The notes below the pieces were generated by a model. That model saw nothing but the letters and a program-made list of their open reading frames with translations, made no database searches and was not told the origin of the DNA. Shown here in pieces: positions 44,310-53,059 of a stretch of 64,000 nucleotides of DNA. The first letter of the stretch is position 1; the number at the start of each line of letters is the position of its first letter. The position numbers and the translations under genes are program-made. The stretch is from contig NZ_JADWOX010000020.1 in the NCBI RefSeq assembly GCF_016135805.1, forward strand, positions 1 to 64,000. The letters are read 5' to 3'. This DNA comes from Caulobacter hibisci. Lineage in GTDB: Bacteria; Pseudomonadota; Alphaproteobacteria; Caulobacterales; Caulobacteraceae.

Positions 44310-46121
44310 ATGACCGACCAAACCGTCGAAGCCGATCCGCGCGCCGTGCGCCGGACGACCGTGCTGCGCCTGGTCACGGGCCTGGCCCAGGGGCTGCTGC
44401 TGTACTGGCTGTACCAGGCCAATGAGCACAAGTTCTGGCCCCATACCCAGCCGCAGGCCGATGCGGCGCTCGGGCTGGCCTTCCTGTTCGCGCCGTTCGT
44501 GGTGCTGGCGGGCGTCTCGACCCTGCGCTGGCGCACCCTGGCCGCCTGGAAGGGCGCGGCCGTGCTGCTGGCCGCCGGGGTCGGGGCCTACGGCGTCTGG
44601 AGCGGCGATCCGGCGGCGCGCGGCGTCGACGGCCTGGGGCCGTTGAACTTCATAGGTCTCGCGGCATTGCTGTTCATCGGCCACCATCTGGTCGAGCCGG
44701 CCGACATTGAGCGCCGGCCCATCGCCCGTTTCGCCAGCTATTTCGACATCACCTGGAAGCACGGGGTGCAGCTGGTGCTGGCGGCGGGCTTCACCGGGGC
44801 CTTCTGGCTGCTGTTGTTCCTGGCCGCGGCCCTGTTCAAGCTGATCGGCGTCGACGCCATCGACGCCCTGATCAAGACCGAGCTCTTCGCCTTCCCGGCC
44901 ACCACCACCATGTTCGCCGCCGCCGTCCAGCTGACCGACGTGCGCGCGGGCCTGGTGCGCGGGGTGCGGACCGTGGCCCTGACCCTGCTGGCCTGGCTGC
45001 TGCCGCTGATGGTGCTGATCGCCGGCGGCTTCCTGCTGACCCTGCCGTTCACGGGCCTGGAGCCGTTGTGGAAGACCCGCAGCGCCACGGCCATGCTGCT
45101 GACCGCCGCCGCCTTCCTCACCCTGCTGACCAACGCCGCCTACCAGGACGGCACCGAGGCGACGGCGGTGGTGCTGAAATGGGCGGCGCGGCTGGCCGGC
45201 CTGCTGCTGGTTCCGATCGTCGCCCTGGCCGCCTATGGCCTTTCCCTGCGCATCGGCCAGTACGGCCTCAGCACCGACCGGATCATCGCCGCCGCCTGCG
45301 TGCTGGTCGCGGCCGGCTACGCGATCGGCTACGCGGTCGCGGCGGTGCGGCCCGGCCCCTGGATGAAGACCTTGGAAGCGACCAACATCGCCATGGCCTT
45401 CGGGGTGATCGTCGTGCTGCTGGCCCTGGTGACGCCTCTGGCCGATCCACGTCGGCTGTCGGTCGGCGACCAGGTGGCGCGGCTGGAGGGGGGCAAGGTC
45501 AAGGCCAAGGACTTCGACTTCCGCTTCCTGCGCTTCGACGCTGGGCGCTACGGCGTCGACGCCTTCGGAAGGCTGAAGACCAGCAAGGATCCCGAGATCC
45601 GCGAGGGCGCGCGCATCGCCGCCCTTCTGAAGGGGCGCTACGACAGATCGGATTCGAAGCCCTCGTCCGAGCTTAAGCCAATGTCTCAGATCCAGGTGTT
45701 CCCCAAGGGACAGGCCCTGCCGGCCGATTTCGTCGAGCAGTTCGGCGCGCCGGATGCTTATCGACCGTTCTGCGGAGCGAGCGACAAGCCATGCCGTGCC
45801 AACGTCAAGGACCTCGATGAGGACGGCGTCGCCGAGGTTCTCATCGAGGCGGGTGATGGGATCGCGGTCTATAAGCGCATGGACGGCCTGTGGAAGCGTT
45901 ACGGCTTCTTCCGGCTGACCGGCTGCTATCCCGACGATGTCGATCCCGAGACGGACATGACGCGGTTCATCACCGGCGCGCTGGAAACCACTACGCCTGA
46001 CATGCCGGACATCAAGCACGCCGGCCAACGGCTTCGCATCACGCCCGAACAGCCGCGCTGCGAAACTGCGGAGCGGCCGATCAAGCAGCGGAGCGCGCCT
46101 TTCACTCCGCTGGCGTACTGA
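44310..46121 (+). CDS. DUF4153-like multi-helix membrane protein
   Basis: A 603-residue protein with ~10 transmembrane helices in its first 390 residues and a soluble C-terminal domain. The membrane part resembles DUF4153 proteins (FTGAFWLLLFLAAALFKLIGVDAIDALI; LTLLAWLLPLMVLIAGGFLLTLPFTGLEPLWKT; LTNAAYQDG). The tail carries KPSSELKPMSQIQVFPKGQALPADFVEQFG and a DEDGVAEVLIEAGDG motif like an FG-GAP/calcium loop. Function unknown. It is divergent from ubiD by ~194 bases, and converges on the ABC exporter with a 3-base gap. Confidence 0.75.
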   Translation: MTDQTVEADPRAVRRTTVLRLVTGLAQGLLLYWLYQANEHKFWPHTQPQADAALGLAFLFAPFVVLAGVSTLRWRTLAAWKGAAVLLAAGVGAYGVWSGDPAARGVDGLGPLNFIGLAALLFIGHHLVEPADIERRPIARFASYFDITWKHGVQLVLAAGFTGAFWLLLFLAAALFKLIGVDAIDALIKTELFAFPATTTMFAAAVQLTDVRAGLVRGVRTVALTLLAWLLPLMVLIAGGFLLTLPFTGLEPLWKTRSATAMLLTAAAFLTLLTNAAYQDGTEATAVVLKWAARLAGLLLVPIVALAAYGLSLRIGQYGLSTDRIIAAACVLVAAGYAIGYAVAAVRPGPWMKTLEATNIAMAFGVIVVLLALVTPLADPRRLSVGDQVARLEGGKVKAKDFDFRFLRFDAGRYGVDAFGRLKTSKDPEIREGARIAALLKGRYDRSDSKPSSELKPMSQIQVFPKGQALPADFVEQFGAPDAYRPFCGASDKPCRANVKDLDEDGVAEVLIEAGDGIAVYKRMDGLWKRYGFFRLTGCYPDDVDPETDMTRFITGALETTTPDMPDIKHAGQRLRITPEQPRCETAERPIKQRSAPFTPLAY

Positions 46122-46124
46122 CGC

Positions 46125-47906
46125 TCAGACCCCCTCGCTGACCGCGTTCAACCGCGCATAGACCCCGCCGGCCGCCTTCAGCTCGGCGTGGCGACCTTCC
46201 TCGACGACGCGGCCGTTCTGGAACACCAGGATCCGGTCGGCGCCGCGCACGGTCGACAGGCGGTGGGCGATGACGATGGTCGTGCGGCCCTGCATCAGCG
46301 CCTCGGCGGCCTCCTGCACCAGGGCTTCGGTCTCGACGTCGAGCGAGGAGGTGGCCTCGTCGAGCACCAGGATCGGGGCGTCGGTCAGGAAAGCGCGGGC
46401 GATGGCCACGCGCTGGCGCTCGCCGCCCGACAGCTTGATGCCGCGCTCGCCGACCAGGGTGTCGTAGCCGTGCGGCAGCTTCAGGATGAACTCGTGGGCG
46501 CGGGCCTTCCTGGCCGCCTCCACCACCTGGTCGAAGGTGGCGTCGGGGCGGCCGTAGGCGATGTTGTCGAGGAGGCTGCGGTGGAACAGGGCCGGGTCCT
46601 GCGGCACCACGGCGATGGCGCGGCGCAGAGAGCCTTGGGTGACCTTGGCCACGTCCTGGCCGTCGATCAGGATCCGCCCGCCCTGCAGGTCGTGCAGCCG
46701 CTGGATCAGCTTGACGAAGGTCGACTTGCCCGAGCCGGTCGGGCCGACCAGGGCCACCTTCTCGCCCGGCGCGATCTCCAGCGAGAAGCGATCGTACAGC
46801 GGCGCGCCGGCGTTGCGGTAGGCGAAGGTCACGCCCTGGAAGGCGATGGCGCCGGGGCCGGGCGCGAAGGCGGGCGCGTCCGGCGCGTCGGCGATCTGCG
46901 GCGGCAGCCGCGACCAGGCCGCGACGTCCTCGGAATCGTCGAGGCCCTTCTGCAGCATGCGGATGTTCTCGCCCATGTTGCGCAGATAGCCGCTCATCAG
47001 CAGGAATGAGGTGATGGCCGCGACGATGTCGCCCGGCCCGGCCTGGCCGCGCATCCAGGCCCAGACCATGGCCCCGGTCAGCCCCGCCTGCAGCACGACC
47101 AGCAACAGGTTCTGGCCCAGCCAGACGTCGGTGAAGCGGTTCCAGGTGACCATCACCGCATCGCGCCAGGCCGCGGTGACTTGGGCCAGACGGGCGGTCT
47201 CGCGGTCCTCGGCCCCGAAGGCCTTGACCGTCGGATTGGAGGTCACCGCGTCGGCCAGGGCCCCGCCGATGGCGGAGTCGAAGGCGTTGGACTTCAGGTT
47301 GGCGGGCCGCACGTAGCGCTCGGTGATCCACAGGTTCACCGACAGGTACAGCAGCACCACGACCAGCGAGATCGCGCCGGCCAGGGGCTGCTTGACCAGC
47401 ATGACGCCCGACAGCCCCAGCAGCACGATCATGCTGGGCGCCAGCCAGATGGTGAAGGCGTCGGTGACGCTGTCGTATCCCCACATGGCGCGGGTCAGCT
47501 TGCGCACCGTGGCCCCAGCGAAGCTGTCGGCGTGCCAGTCGGACGAGAAGGCCTGGACGCGGGCGAAGCCCTCGTTGGTCATCTCCTCCATGTTGCGGGC
47601 GGCCAGCGGGATCCAGAACCGGTGGGCCAGGTTGCGGATCAGCGAGAAGGCCAGGTAGACGCCGACGAAGATCGCCCAGGCGCCCCAGGCGCGCGACTTC
47701 TCGCCGGCCACGACGACGTCGACCAGATGCTCGGCGGCGGTCGGCAGGGCGACGTCGAAGGCCACCGCGACCAGGGTCAGGCTCACCCCGGCGGCGAAGA
47801 TCAGCTTCCGGCGCAGCCAGAAGCGCGCCAGGAAGCCCAGCACCTGGCCGTTGGACAGCGCCCGGCGCTTGCCCTTGGTCTCGTCTTCATCGTTGAAGTC
47901 GCTCAT
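46125..47906 (-). CDS. ABC exporter (type IV, half transporter)
   Basis: A 593-residue fused permease-ATPase: six helices (~30-310) then a nucleotide-binding domain with Walker A LVGPTGSGKST, signature LSGGERQRV, Walker B ILVLDEATSSLD and switch His in VIAHRLS. All catalytic motifs are intact. It is a paralogue of the exporter at 30456 but lies in no recognisable biosynthetic context, so the substrate (lipid, peptide or drug) is open. Monocistronic by appearance. Confidence 0.88.
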   Translation of the reverse strand: MSDFNDEDETKGKRRALSNGQVLGFLARFWLRRKLIFAAGVSLTLVAVAFDVALPTAAEHLVDVVVAGEKSRAWGAWAIFVGVYLAFSLIRNLAHRFWIPLAARNMEEMTNEGFARVQAFSSDWHADSFAGATVRKLTRAMWGYDSVTDAFTIWLAPSMIVLLGLSGVMLVKQPLAGAISLVVVLLYLSVNLWITERYVRPANLKSNAFDSAIGGALADAVTSNPTVKAFGAEDRETARLAQVTAAWRDAVMVTWNRFTDVWLGQNLLLVVLQAGLTGAMVWAWMRGQAGPGDIVAAITSFLLMSGYLRNMGENIRMLQKGLDDSEDVAAWSRLPPQIADAPDAPAFAPGPGAIAFQGVTFAYRNAGAPLYDRFSLEIAPGEKVALVGPTGSGKSTFVKLIQRLHDLQGGRILIDGQDVAKVTQGSLRRAIAVVPQDPALFHRSLLDNIAYGRPDATFDQVVEAARKARAHEFILKLPHGYDTLVGERGIKLSGGERQRVAIARAFLTDAPILVLDEATSSLDVETEALVQEAAEALMQGRTTIVIAHRLSTVRGADRILVFQNGRVVEEGRHAELKAAGGVYARLNAVSEGV

Positions 47907-47979
47907 GGGCGGCTAGATAGGCTGGATGGGAGCGGCTGGGAACGGTTTGCGGGTGCGCTGCTGCCAGGTTTTGGCGCCG

Positions 47980-48519
47980 CTATTCCGCGTCGCTCAGCAC
48001 CATGGCGAAGGGGACCTGCGCGCCGTCGCGGTTCACATAGCCGCTGACCAGCTTGTGGCCCGGGTTCAGCACGCCCAGCTCGACGTCCTCGGTGGGGAAG
48101 ACCACGGTGCGGCGGTCGCCGACGCAGACCACCAGCTCGTAGCCGTCATAGGCCCGCTGCGACATCGCCTTGATGCGCCGGTAGTAGGGTTCGCGCTTCC
48201 AGGCCGCCGGCTTGCCGGGGTCGACCACGACGTTGAGGCGTTTGCCGTCGCGGTCGGAATACATCAGGAAGCCGGCCTTGTCGGGCCGCCAGGCGTCGTC
48301 GAGCTTTTCCGAGGTCAGCCACAGGCAGTGGAAGCCGCGGCAGGCGCCCGGACGGGTCTCGTAGGAGCCGCAGCCGCCGCCCTTCTTGAAGTGGCCGCAC
48401 CAGACGCCGTCGCGCTTGTTCAGCTCGTCGATGGCCAGCACCTTGCAGCACATGCCGCAGGAGCCGCAGGCCTTGCCGGGCGCGGGGCCGGGCGCAGGGG
48501 CGGGGGCGACGTCGGTCAT
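47980..48519 (-). CDS. YkgJ-type cysteine-cluster protein (copy 1)
   Basis: A 179-residue cytosolic protein with the YkgJ-family cluster: CGSCGMCCKVLAIDELNKRDGVWCGHFKKGGGCGSYETRPGACRGFHCLW, giving eight or more cysteines likely to bind zinc or an Fe-S cluster. The C-terminal ~110 residues are a strand-rich domain of unknown role. Pro/Ala-rich residues precede the cluster. The ATG overlaps the upstream paralogue's stop (ATGA), so the two are translationally coupled. Confidence 0.8.
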   Translation of the reverse strand: MTDVAPAPAPGPAPGKACGSCGMCCKVLAIDELNKRDGVWCGHFKKGGGCGSYETRPGACRGFHCLWLTSEKLDDAWRPDKAGFLMYSDRDGKRLNVVVDPGKPAAWKREPYYRRIKAMSQRAYDGYELVVCVGDRRTVVFPTEDVELGVLNPGHKLVSGYVNRDGAQVPFAMVLSDAE

Positions 48520-48977
48520 TGGGCGGCTCCCGCGAAGGGCTTGGCGGCCATGTCGCGGACGATGCCGAGGTCGATATCCCGATCGCCCTGGATCTCATAG
48601 GCGCGCGGGCCGACCAGCACGTTCAGGGTCAGGCCGCCGGCCGCGCCGCGCCGGGCCCAGTCGCGCAGAGTGGCGTGGTAGGGGGCCTTGAGCCAGGCCT
48701 GGGGCTGGGCCGGATCGACCTCGACGATCAGCCGCCGGCCGCCCTCCTCGCGGTGCAGGACGAAGCGGGCGCGGTCGGGCCGCCACTCGTCCGACAGGCC
48801 CTCGGCGTTCAGCCAGTAGCAGGAGAAGTCGGCGCAGGCCTTGGGGCGGTCGGCATAGATCGCGCAGCCGGCCCCTTTGCGGAAGTGGCCGCACCAGGCG
48901 TGCGGCGACTTGCCGATGGCCTCGACGCCCATCAGCTTGCAGCACATCCCGCAGTCGCCGCAGCTCCGCTGACCCAC
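48516..48977 (-). CDS. YkgJ-type cysteine-cluster protein (copy 2)
   Basis: A 153-residue paralogue of the next gene, with the same spacing: CGDCGMCCKLMGVEAIGKSPHAWCGHFRKGAGCAIYADRPKACADFSCYW. I prefer the GTG at 48977, which has a GGGGGA ribosome site about 6 bases before it, over a TTG at 49001 with none. The pair probably arose by duplication and may form a heterodimer, which is inference from coupling only. Confidence 0.75.
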   Translation of the reverse strand: MGQRSCGDCGMCCKLMGVEAIGKSPHAWCGHFRKGAGCAIYADRPKACADFSCYWLNAEGLSDEWRPDRARFVLHREEGGRRLIVEVDPAQPQAWLKAPYHATLRDWARRGAAGGLTLNVLVGPRAYEIQGDRDIDLGIVRDMAAKPFAGAAQ

Positions 48978-49050
48978 GTCGTTCCCCCGCCCGAAGGCCA
49001 ATCGTCAGGGTGCGGAATTTAGCGGGGGTTTGTGACGGTTTTTGCGGAGC

Positions 49051-49253
49051 AAAGACCCTCTCCCCGTGGGAGAGGTGTCCGCGAAGCGGACGGAGAGGGG
49101 ATTGGCGCGAAGCCGGCCGGCATCAGCGGCGGCTGAAAACGGCCCCCCTCCGGCCCTTCGGGCCACCTCCCCCAGAGGGGGAGGATCTGGAAGCGCCGCG
49201 CCTCCAAGATGCTCCCCCTCTGGGGGAGCTGTCGGCGAAGCCGACTGAGGGGG
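49051..49253. repeat. Cluster of type A repeats
   Basis: Three hairpin modules occur in a row: CTCTCCCCGTGGGAGAG with GTCCGCGAAGCGGAC; the type A right half (CCGGCCCTTCGGGCC and CTCCCCCAGAGGGGGAG, 49150-49187); and the left half (GCTCCCCCTCTGGGGGAGC with GTCGGCGAAGCCGAC, 49212-49246). They fill the gap between tandem - strand genes. Confidence 0.75.
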
Positions 49254-49607
49254 TTACTCGAACCCCGTCGCGCTCCACACGGCCAGCTCATTCCCCGCCG
49301 GATCCAGGAAGTGGAACCGCCGCCCACCCGGGAATTCGAAGATCGGCTTCACCACCACCCCGCCGGCGGCGACCACCTTGGCTTCCATGGCTTCGAGATC
49401 GACGGCGTAGAGGATCACCAGCGGCTTGGCCGGCTCTTCGGTGATGTCGCCCACGAAGCCGCCGTCGGCGCCCTGGCCTTCGAAGGCGGCGTAGTCGGGG
49501 CCGTAGTCGGTGAAGCTCCAGCCGAAGGCGGCGGAATAGAAGGCCTTGGTGGCCGGGAGCTCGCCGCCCGCCCACTCGATATAGTCGATCTTGCCGTCCT
49601 CGCGCAT
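49254..49607 (-). CDS. VOC/glyoxalase-family protein
   Basis: A 117-residue single-fold vicinal-oxygen-chelate protein (KIDYIEWAGGELPATKAFYSAAFGWSFTDYGPDYAAF and, in the second half, GRRFHFLDPAGNELAVWSA). Start ATG 49607 has GTGGAGA upstream, which beats an in-frame TTG at 49634. The metal ligands are only partly evident, so the enzyme may act as a dimer on an unknown small molecule. The gene follows the methyltransferase by 43 bases. Confidence 0.82.
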   Translation of the reverse strand: MREDGKIDYIEWAGGELPATKAFYSAAFGWSFTDYGPDYAAFEGQGADGGFVGDITEEPAKPLVILYAVDLEAMEAKVVAAGGVVVKPIFEFPGGRRFHFLDPAGNELAVWSATGFE

Positions 49608-49650
49608 GGGCGGGTCTCCACTTATGTTCCGCAAATGTTCTAGTTTGGCG

Positions 49651-50310
49651 TCAGGGCAGAGTCCAGACGCTGGTGCGCTTCACCGCCAGGTCTTCCAGTT
49701 CGCGGGTGGTGGGCACCTGGTATTCGGCCAGCTTCACCAGGCCCTCCTTGGGGAAGTAGGTGCGGCCCGGATCGCCGACCAGCACCGCCGCCCCGGCCGC
49801 GCGGCCCTCGGCCAGCCAAGCCATGACAGCCTTGGCCATCGGCCCCTCGTAGCAGATGTCGCCGGCCAGCAGCACGTCGGCGGCCGGCGGCGGGGCGTCC
49901 AGCAGGTTCTGGTCGGTGAAGCCGATCTCGACCCCGTTGGCCGCTGCGTTCATGGCCACGGCCGCCTCGCAGAACACGTCGATGTCGGCCGCCAGCACGC
50001 TGGCCGCGCCCGCCTTCATGGCCGCGACGGCGACGATGCCCGAGCCGGTGGCGAAGTCGATCACGTGCTTGCCGCGCACGATCTCGGGATGGTCGAGCAC
50101 GTAGCGCGCCAGGGCCTGGCCGCCGGCCCAGGCGAAGGCCCAGAACGGCGGCGGCAGGCCGATTTCTTCCAGCGCTTCCTCGGTCAGGCGCCACAGGGGC
50201 GTCACCTCGTCGGCCAGGTGCAGCAGCAGTTCGGGCGCGTGCGGCGTGGGCAGCAGCCGGGTGTTGTCGCGGATGAAGGCCCGGCGGCCTTCCAGGGTCT
50301 GGACGATCAT
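49651..50310 (-). CDS. Class I SAM-dependent methyltransferase (ETFB-lysine-type)
   Basis: A 219-residue methyltransferase. Motif I is VIDFATGSGIVAVAAMKAGA, followed by VLAADID (motif II) and ADVLLAGDICYEG (motif IV, in the place of the [DN]PPY). The FWAFAWAGGQALARYVLDHP segment is typical of the ETFB lysine methyltransferase/COG3897 group. Substrate is probably a protein lysine, by family only. It precedes the VOC gene on the same strand. Confidence 0.82.
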   Translation of the reverse strand: MIVQTLEGRRAFIRDNTRLLPTPHAPELLLHLADEVTPLWRLTEEALEEIGLPPPFWAFAWAGGQALARYVLDHPEIVRGKHVIDFATGSGIVAVAAMKAGAASVLAADIDVFCEAAVAMNAAANGVEIGFTDQNLLDAPPPAADVLLAGDICYEGPMAKAVMAWLAEGRAAGAAVLVGDPGRTYFPKEGLVKLAEYQVPTTRELEDLAVKRTSVWTLP

Positions 50311-50340
50311 GGGCGGGTTATAGGCGTTTCGCGCGGACGC

Positions 50341-50453
50341 GAGACCCCCTCAGTCGCTCCGCGACAGCTCCCCCAGAGGGGGAGCATCTTCTTGGCGCGG
50401 CTTCGCCAGATCCTCCCCCTCTGGGGGAGGTGGCCCGGAGGGCCGGAGGGGGG
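50341..50453. repeat. Type A repeat after the desaturase gene
   Basis: Inverted type A halves are seen: ACCCCCTCAGTC-side with GCTCCCCCTCTGGGGGAGC-like stem, then CTCCCCCTCTGGGGGAG with GGCCCGGAGGGCC. It separates the desaturase and methyltransferase genes, both on the - strand. Confidence 0.7.
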
Positions 50454-51408
50454 CTACGCCGCCGCCTTGCTCGACGCCGCCTTCAGCACCGTCAGATAGC
50501 CCGGCGCGTTCAGCATCCCTTCGGTCAGGCCCTTCTCGGCCAGCAGCCGATGCGCCCGCGGCAGGTTCCAGCACGGCACGTGCATGAACAGGTGATGCTC
50601 GGCGTGGAAATTGACGTGGTAGGGGGCGACAAGCGCCCGCTCGAGCCAGTTGGCCTTCGTCGTGCGGGCGTGGCGGAACGGGTCGGGCTCGTCCTTGGCG
50701 ACCAGGGCGTGCTCGGCGATGTTGCGCAGGCGGGTGACGAGCGGGAACCAGGTGGCCATCGGCACGATCCACAGCGCCAGCCACGCCCACCAGAGACCGG
50801 CCGCCGACAGCGCGACCCAGGTTGCTCAGCAGGAACCGCTTCTGGCCCGCCGCCGCGCGGGCGAAGATCGCGCCTGGGGCCTGGCCGTGCTGGCGCTTCT
50901 TCAGGCCGGCCAGGATCGGCCCGAACCGCTGCTTGAAGAAGGTCTGGCCCGTCAGGTCACGGACGATCTTGCGGCGCAGGGACGCTCGCGTGGTCGGGAA
51001 CGGGGCCGACAGCACCAGATCCGGGTCCTCGGCCTGTTGGGCGAACTTGTGGTGGGTCAGGTGATAGGGCCGGTAGGCGTTCAGCGACGCCCCCAGCGGC
51101 GCGGCGCACAGCCACTCGCCCAGCCAGTCGTTGACCTTCAGATTGGAGTGCAGCCCGCCATGCGCGGCCTCGTGCATCAGGATCGCCAGGCCCAGCTGCC
51201 GGGCGCCGATCAGCATGACGGCGACGATGTAGGTCAGCGGATTGGGCCAGACCACGAAGACCGCCCCGGCCAGCAGGATCACGCTCCAGGCATGGGCGAC
51301 CATGGCGATCCCCCGCCAGGACGAGCGGCGCGACAGGCGGGCCCAGTCTTCCGGGCGGAACAGTTCCTGCGGCTTGATACGAGCGGCGACGGCCATGGAA
51401 CGGATCAT
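50454..51408 (-). pseudogene. Fatty acid desaturase interrupted by a frameshift
   Basis: A membrane di-iron desaturase split in two frames. The first ~197 codons (from ATG 51408, or 51396) run to FLLSNL and contain His boxes HEAAH and HLTHH. After the CCC at 50816-50818 the frame changes, and the continuation VALSAAGLWWAWLALWIVPMATWFPLV reaches the third box HAEHH and the natural C-terminus at 50454. Removing one base at the CCC restores a full ~318-residue desaturase with all three boxes. So it is either a recent pseudogene or a sequencing/assembly error. Confidence 0.82.
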
Positions 51409-51470
51409 CGCACGTTCAGGTTCAGGCCGACAGAATGACGTTAGGTCACAGCTTTTTGCGGAGCCTTTTC

Positions 51471-51811
51471 ATGCGCTTGATCCTTCTCGCCGCCCTTGCT
51501 CGCTTGGCCTTGCGGGAGCGGCGAACGCCGCCAGCTTCGGCTGCGCCAAGGCCAGGCGGGCCGACGAAAAGGCGATCTGCGCCGACCGTAGCCTCGACAA
51601 CAAGGACGTGCGGATGAGCGTGCTCTACGACATCAACAAGAAGACGATGGGCATGGGCAGCCGCGGCGCGCTGATGGACGAGCAGCAGGCCTGGCTGAAG
51701 GCCCGCGCCGACTGCCGCGCCAACCGGGCGTGCCTGGGGCGAACCTACGACCGCCGGCTGGGCGAGTTGGAGCGGTCGATGGAGCGGATCTACCGGGCGG
51801 GGCCGTTCTAG
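51471..51811 (+). pseudogene. DUF1311/LprI-like small secreted protein with a frameshift in its signal peptide
   Basis: The mature part (SFGCAKARRADEKAICADRSLDNKDVRMSVLYDINKKTMGMGSRGALMDEQQAWLKARADCRANRACLGRTYDRRLGELE) is a DUF1311-type Cys-containing periplasmic domain. Its expected signal peptide starts at ATG 51471 (MRLILLAALAR) but is in another frame. Adding one base around 51500-51506 joins it to LGLAGAANAA. In-frame upstream sequence has no signal peptide. As with the desaturase, error and decay are both possible. Confidence 0.7.
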
Positions 51812-51960
51812 GTTTCCTTCTCCCAGAGGGAGAAGGTGGCGCGAAGCGCCGGATGAGGGGTTAGGGACGGTCGACGGCGTGCCGGCACGCCGGTTGGCGG
51901 TGTAACCCCTCACCCTCCCAGGCTATCGCCTGGGCCCCTCCCTCTCCCTATGGGAGAGGG
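51812..51960. repeat. Type C-like repeat between convergent genes
   Basis: The outer arms CCTTCTCCCAGAGGGAGAAGG and CCCTCTCCCTATGGGAGAGGG flank inner GATGAGGGGTT and AACCCCTCACCCTCC, plus a central GCCGGCACGCCGG dyad. It sits between the DUF1311-like gene and the ubiA stop. Confidence 0.65.
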
Positions 51961-52887
51961 TCAAAACCCCGCCGGCGTCCAGGCTCCCGCCACCAGCGCC
52001 AGCACCAGGATCGCCCCGGCCTGGGCGTTGGACTTGAAGAGCTTCAGCGCGCCGGTTCCGTCGTCCAGCCGCACGGCCACGGCCTGGCGCGACAGGTGCA
52101 GGGCGAAGACGCCCAGCAGCGGCAGGAACAGCGGTCCCAGGCCGCCGGCCCAGGCCGCGCAGAGGGCCAGCACGAAGGCCAGGGCGTAGAAGATCGCCAC
52201 GCCCTGGCGGACCTTGGCCCCCAGGCGGCGGGTGGACGACTTCACCCCGGCCAGGGCGTCGTCCTCGATGTCCTGGATGGCGTAGATGGTGTCGTAGCCC
52301 AGGGTCCAGAAGATCCCCGAGGCATAGAGCAGGGCCGCCGACCAGCTCAGCGAATGGGTGGCGGCGGCGTAGCCGAGCAGGGCGCCCCAGTTGAAGGTCA
52401 GGCCCAGCCACGCCTGCGGCCACCAGGTGATCCGCTTCATGAACGGATAGCCGGCCACCAGCAGCAGCGAGGCCACGCCGAGTCCAATCGCCAGCCAGCC
52501 CAGGCAGATCAGGATCAGGAAACTGGTCAGGCTGCACCCCACGAGGAACAGCCAGGCCTGCTTGACGGTGATCAGGCCGGCCGGGATCGGGCGCAGGGCC
52601 GTGCGGGCCACCTGGGCGTCGAAGTCGCGGTCGACAATGTCGTTGAAGGCGCAGCCGGCCGCCCGCATCAGGGCCGCCCCGACGAAGAAGGCGATCAGCA
52701 GCCAGGGATTGGGCAGGTGGCCCTTCTCGGCGGCGGCCAGGGCGATGCCCTGCCAGCCGGGGAGCATCAGCAGCCAGATGCCGGCCGGGCGGTCGAACCG
52801 TCCCAGCTTCAGCCACGGCCGCAGGGGCTCGGGGGCGTAGCGGTCGACCCAGTTGGCGGCGGCGGCGTCGGGCAGGATAGCGGTCAT
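51961..52887 (-). CDS. ubiA: 4-hydroxybenzoate polyprenyltransferase UbiA
   Basis: A multi-helix membrane prenyltransferase of 308 residues that attaches the polyprenyl tail to 4-hydroxybenzoate in ubiquinone synthesis. Both Asp-rich motifs are present: CAFNDIVDRDFDAQVART (~82-99) and GYDTIYAIQDIEDDALAGVKSS (~200-220). About nine helices are predicted. It is divergent from the catalase with ~170 bases between, and downstream is a type C-like hairpin. Confidence 0.95.
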   Translation of the reverse strand: MTAILPDAAAANWVDRYAPEPLRPWLKLGRFDRPAGIWLLMLPGWQGIALAAAEKGHLPNPWLLIAFFVGAALMRAAGCAFNDIVDRDFDAQVARTALRPIPAGLITVKQAWLFLVGCSLTSFLILICLGWLAIGLGVASLLLVAGYPFMKRITWWPQAWLGLTFNWGALLGYAAATHSLSWSAALLYASGIFWTLGYDTIYAIQDIEDDALAGVKSSTRRLGAKVRQGVAIFYALAFVLALCAAWAGGLGPLFLPLLGVFALHLSRQAVAVRLDDGTGALKLFKSNAQAGAILVLALVAGAWTPAGF

Positions 52888-53059
52888 GGCCCTGGATTAG
52901 ACCGCCGGGCGCTCCGGGTCGAGGCGTGCGCGTTCAAGACCGGTGCGATGGCCTCGCCTAGATTTCCATAGATCGTTCCGATCCTGCGGAGAAAAACGAT
53001 CAATTGGATTTATCGAGAGCCGCCTGGGACAGTGGCGCTACGAGATTGGCGAGGGCGAG

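Noticed and set aside
52888..53059. OxyR site upstream of the catalase
   Set aside because: AT-rich pieces are present (CCATAGATCG, GGATTTATCG), but the spaced ATAG-N7-CTAT pattern is not met.
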